Assembly: GCA_023230245.1 (NCBI GenBank)
Contig: JALNXT010000035.1
Location: 1 to 9,193, forward strand
Length of the DNA: 9,193 nucleotides
Direction: 5' to 3'
Source of the DNA: Candidatus Cloacimonadota bacterium
GTDB lineage: Bacteria > Cloacimonadota > Cloacimonadia > Cloacimonadales > Cloacimonadaceae
The notes below the pieces were generated by a model, which had not been told where the DNA came from, made no database searches, and saw only the letters and a program-made list of their open reading frames with translations. Shown here one piece after another: positions 6,910 through 9,193 of the stretch; position 1 is the stretch's first letter, and each line of letters starts with the position of its first letter. The translations under genes were made by a program, and so were the position numbers.

Positions 6910-7133
6910 AGAAATTCCCAATTATTCGAGATAGGTCTGCCCGCTGAAGCGAGCAAAAACAACTTGTAGTGCAGCACGCCGATCCTGTGAGAATTGTATT
7001 TCGCAGCATCGGCGTGCTGCACTACGTGCGAATAAACAAATCTCTTGAGGTACCAGCCTGTTTTGGCTATGGTTATTCCCACTTAATAAAATGAGGTTTG
7101 ACACTATGCGACATATTATTCGAGTAGTCTTTA
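6910..7133. other. Intergenic region after the large surface-protein gene
   Basis: No credible gene is present; the short minus-strand frames here read through the hairpin and have no recognisable start context. Besides the strong inverted repeat at 6966-7025, a weak stem (ACCAGCC with GGC..TGGT, about 7052-7073) is visible. No classical terminator with a T-run follows the stop codon. Confidence 0.6.
6966..7025. repeat. Perfect 18-bp inverted repeat with a 24-nt loop
   Basis: GTAGTGCAGCACGCCGAT (6966-6983) is the exact reverse complement of ATCGGCGTGCTGCACTAC (7008-7025). The stem is GC-rich and starts 56 bp after the stop of the large gene. It may end transcription or protect the mRNA 3' end, but no T-run follows on either strand, so a REP-like or mobile palindrome is equally possible. 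Confidence 0.88.
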
Positions 7134-7338
7134 AGTGTAAATCATGTCGATCCAGTTCTCTGCGTTTATCACTTTTTCCCTCTTTCCCTCTTTTACTCTT
7201 TTCTCTCTTTTCTCTCTTTTCTCTCTTTTTCTCTTTTACTCTTTTACTCTTTGTGAATCTTTCGGTGCATCCGGTGTTCTCGGTGGTAAATGGTACAGTG
7301 AATGCAAAGTCTCACCCAAACTTGCAAATGAGTATCAC
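7134..7338 (+). repeat. Single dispersed copy of the pyrimidine-tract element
   Basis: Order: the 3' half of the core (GTGTAAATCATGTCGATCCAG from 7135, ending TATCAC at 7172), a pyrimidine tract (7173-7249) with the same 9-mer and 8-mer units as the array, then a diverged core from 7250. The first 41 bp of that core (TTTGTGAATCTTTCGGTG through GGTAAA, 7250-7290) are well kept. The rest is degraded but still ends in TATCAC at 7338, 89 bp from its start, matching the 88-bp core length in the array. It lies 4 kb from the array and in the same sense as the gene behind it. Confidence 0.85.
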
Positions 7339-7562
7339 CTGTCACAGTGGTCGTAACTGTTTATAGGGTTGCGAGATGAATAGGACTGGCTTTAACCCTG
7401 AAAAAAGCATTGACAAAAAACAGAATGTGAGATTTATCAGATCATTATTGAGTTGGATTGCCCTTCAACATACCGTAGATTCACTCCTAATAAGCTGTGA
7501 TTCAACGCATTATGTATGCACATAGCGAACACGTAAGTCTTATTTTAAAGGAGTTTTCAAAG
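7339..7562 (+). promoter_or_regulatory. Leader and possible promoter of the second surface-protein gene
   Basis: TTGACA (7410-7415) is a perfect sigma-70 -35 box; 17 bp on, TTTATC (7433-7438) is a weak -10 match. The remainder is A/T-rich with no coding potential. Confidence 0.4.
7547..7553 (+). promoter_or_regulatory. Ribosome binding site of the second surface-protein gene
   Basis: AAAGGAG with a 9-nt spacer before ATG 7563 is the same site and spacing as before the gene at 3328. AGTCTT just upstream (7536-7541) is also shared. This fixes the start at 7563 rather than at the in-frame ATG 7497. Confidence 0.8.
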
Positions 7563-8888
7563 ATGAAAGCAATACTGTTTTCTGCGCTATTACTAATAGT
7601 GTCATTTAGTTTACTGGCGGCGTCCTTGCCAACGGATGCAGCTTCGTTGGCATCCGCAAATGAAATGGGCACCTCTCCCGGGGGTGAACGCACTATTTAC
7701 ACTGCTCCCTACTCCCAAAACTTCAATGGAACATGGATGCCTCCTGACTGGACTGGAAACGATTATACCTCCCCTTTTGTGGCTTACTGGACCTACTCGG
7801 ATTCACACACATGGGCTCGATGTTTTCTAGGTGAAGTGAATCATGGTACCCAGGCATACCTATATTCTCCACAGATCACTGTCCCAGGCTATATGTATCG
7901 TCTGGATTTTAAATGGTCGCATATGTTAAATGCCCTATACCCACAGGATCAAGCAAGTGTAGAAATCTATGGCGATCAAGTTACTGGGTATGGTTGGGAA
8001 AAAATATGGGAAAGAAAATATCAAGAGTTTAATTCCAATGATGGAGCTACAGAGCTTAACCCTGGTAGCGGGGTACAGGAAAGTATTAATCTTACTCGTT
8101 TTGCCGGGCATACAGTCCAGATCCGATTTCATGGAATTAGTGGTTACGGACCATCGTGGTTTATTGATGATTTTAATCTACATTATGTGGATACAGGGAT
8201 CAATAGCTACCCCAGCACCCAGACTTTTAGTAGTTCCACACCCTTCCCTCCCACGGGATGGAGAAACCCAGATACATCTACTTATTGGCGTTGGAGCGGA
8301 GCAAATGCCTATGGTGCTACTGGACAAGGCAGCATCATAGACTGGGACAACTGGACAACTGGCACATCAACCACACTGGATACACCTTTCCTGAATCTTG
8401 GTGTTTACGGAGGCACCCTCTCTTTTGATCATGCGTATGCTCATTACGCGCCTTATGAACCGGCGTATAAAGACTTGCAGATACTCAGCTCCACCGATGG
8501 GGGGGGGAACTTTTCGCTACGTACTACCTATAGTGGGGCAACAGGAGGAAATCTGATTACTGCTCCGGCTGCGCCAGCAGGTGTCACTTTTTCCCCAGGG
8601 AGCACCCAGTGGGCGACCAAAACTATTCAGATACCGGCAGGAGTAAATATCCTGAGGTTTCAGACCCAAAACCAACACGGTTCCGGCTATCTGTATATCG
8701 ACAATGTGACATTCACGAAGAATTTATTCCCCTCAGGAACCGGAACTGAAGCTGATCCCTATTGTGTCAGCAATGTCTCAGAATTCAATCTTATCCGCAA
8801 TTACCTGGGTAGCACCAGTTCGCGCACGTATTTTAAGCTGACATGTGATATTGATCTTACTTCTTATGCCACTGCCTGGTACCAATAG
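7563..8888 (+). CDS. Secreted cleaved-adhesin-like surface protein, stopped early by a frameshift
   Basis: The frame gives 441 aa and ends at TAG 8886-8888 in the middle of a domain. Residues 1-20 are a signal peptide (MKAILFSALLLIVSFSLLAA). Two jelly-roll modules of the choice-of-anchor J/MAM-like type follow: about 45-207 (SQNFNGTWMPPDW at the start, GYGPSWFIDDFNLHYV at the end) and about 222-386 (FPPTGW to GSGYLYIDNVTFTKN). Residue 392 starts GTGTEADPYC, the entry to the GLUG region also found in the gene at 3328. There the paralogue reads TGGGTACC (4153-4160) while this gene reads TGGTACC (8877-8883), so one G is missing and the frame hits TAG. The intact gene would continue past the window. 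It may be a pseudogene, an off-phase allele or carry a sequencing error. A binding or adhesion role is inferred only. Confidence 0.78.
   Translation: MKAILFSALLLIVSFSLLAASLPTDAASLASANEMGTSPGGERTIYTAPYSQNFNGTWMPPDWTGNDYTSPFVAYWTYSDSHTWARCFLGEVNHGTQAYLYSPQITVPGYMYRLDFKWSHMLNALYPQDQASVEIYGDQVTGYGWEKIWERKYQEFNSNDGATELNPGSGVQESINLTRFAGHTVQIRFHGISGYGPSWFIDDFNLHYVDTGINSYPSTQTFSSSTPFPPTGWRNPDTSTYWRWSGANAYGATGQGSIIDWDNWTTGTSTTLDTPFLNLGVYGGTLSFDHAYAHYAPYEPAYKDLQILSSTDGGGNFSLRTTYSGATGGNLITAPAAPAGVTFSPGSTQWATKTIQIPAGVNILRFQTQNQHGSGYLYIDNVTFTKNLFPSGTGTEADPYCVSNVSEFNLIRNYLGSTSSRTYFKLTCDIDLTSYATAWYQ
8499..8507 (+). repeat. Run of nine G within the second surface-protein gene
   Basis: Nine consecutive G encode Gly-Gly-Gly (residues 313-315) in a loop of the second jelly roll. 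With nine G the frame is correct on both sides; gain or loss of one G would shift the frame. Such runs in surface-protein genes are typical slippage sites. Confidence 0.9.
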
Positions 8889-9193
8889 GGAATAGTAGTG
8901 CTTACTTTTATGGCGGTCTGGACGGAAACGATCATACTATATCCAACCTGAGTATGGCAAGCTATGGAACCCATCATGGTTTATTTGGAATGACAGGAAC
9001 TGGTAGCCTAATTAAAAACCTGAATCTGAACAGCACCTGCTATATCCTCGGGAATGGCGACTCAGGTTCGATTGTAGGGCACAACAAAGGAACTATCGAC
9101 AACTGCAGCTCGGCAGCAATAGTCAATATCGGTAATGCTGAGGTGGGCGGAGGGATATGCGGAAACAACAATGCAGGCTCAATCATAAACTGC
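8885..9193 (+). pseudogene. Out-of-frame continuation of the second surface-protein gene (GLUG region)
   Basis: From ATA 8885 a different frame stays open for 103 codons to the window edge. It reads IGNSSAYFYGGLDGNDHTIS, GTHHGLFGMTGTGSLIKNL, then the GLUG-type repeats GSIVGHNKGTIDNCSSAAIV and GGGICGNNNAGSIINC. These align residue by residue with the gene at 3328 (nt 4161 onward). It has no start codon or ribosome site of its own, so it is the downstream part of the gene starting at 7563 after the 1-bp shift. Confidence 0.82.

Noticed and set aside
7091..7366. Open frame of 91 codons on the plus strand rich in Phe, Ser and Leu
   Set aside because: It is simply the pyrimidine tract read as codons (repeating Leu-Phe-Ser). 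It has no family match and no convincing ribosome site; the overlapping frame at 7144-7356 is the same artefact.
7497..7562. N-terminal extension of the second surface protein from ATG 7497
   Set aside because: Same reasoning: the ribosome site at 7547-7553 and the signal peptide point to ATG 7563. That both extensions are 22 codons long appears to be coincidence outside the shared leader.

Overview
The window looks like a chromosomal piece of an uncultured Gram-negative anaerobe of the FCB superphylum. Candidatus Cloacimonadota is my best guess, by inference from gene content: a carboxylate (butyrate-type) kinase, a secreted clostripain-family peptidase, and very large secreted proteins built from GLUG repeats, fibronectin-III-like modules and 'choice-of-anchor J / cleaved adhesin'-like jelly rolls. 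No rRNA or other taxonomic marker is present.

Layout. Positions 1-1946 (minus strand) hold a two-gene translationally coupled unit: a butyrate-kinase family gene (867-1946), then a C11 cysteine peptidase whose TTG start overlaps the kinase stop by 4 bp and which runs off the left edge. Positions 1947-3327 are a 1.4-kb divergent intergenic region. It holds a long imperfect hairpin (2045-2130), an inverted degraded copy of a repeat element (2158-2253), a pyrimidine tract, and an array of five 88-bp cores plus a partial sixth, separated by 34-61 bp pyrimidine-rich microsatellite tracts (2354-3087). A leader with a possible promoter follows. Positions 3328-6909 (plus strand) encode a 1193-aa secreted multidomain protein. 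The gap 6910-7562 carries a perfect 18-bp inverted repeat and one more copy of the repeat element. From 7563 to the right edge lies a second, related secreted-protein gene. It has a 9-G run and is broken at 8880 by what looks like a 1-bp deletion; the reading continues in another frame to the end of the window.

How the parts relate. Both large genes share a nearly identical ribosome-binding leader and a colinear block of about 410 bp that starts the GLUG region, so they are mosaic paralogues. The pyrimidine-tract element lies about 210-270 bp before the start codon of three genes (the kinase and both surface proteins), each time with the pyrimidine strand as the coding strand. This makes it the strongest candidate here for an undescribed gene-associated element. 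The G9 run and the frameshift suggest that expression of the second surface protein may vary by slippage, though sequencing or assembly error cannot be excluded from one sequence.
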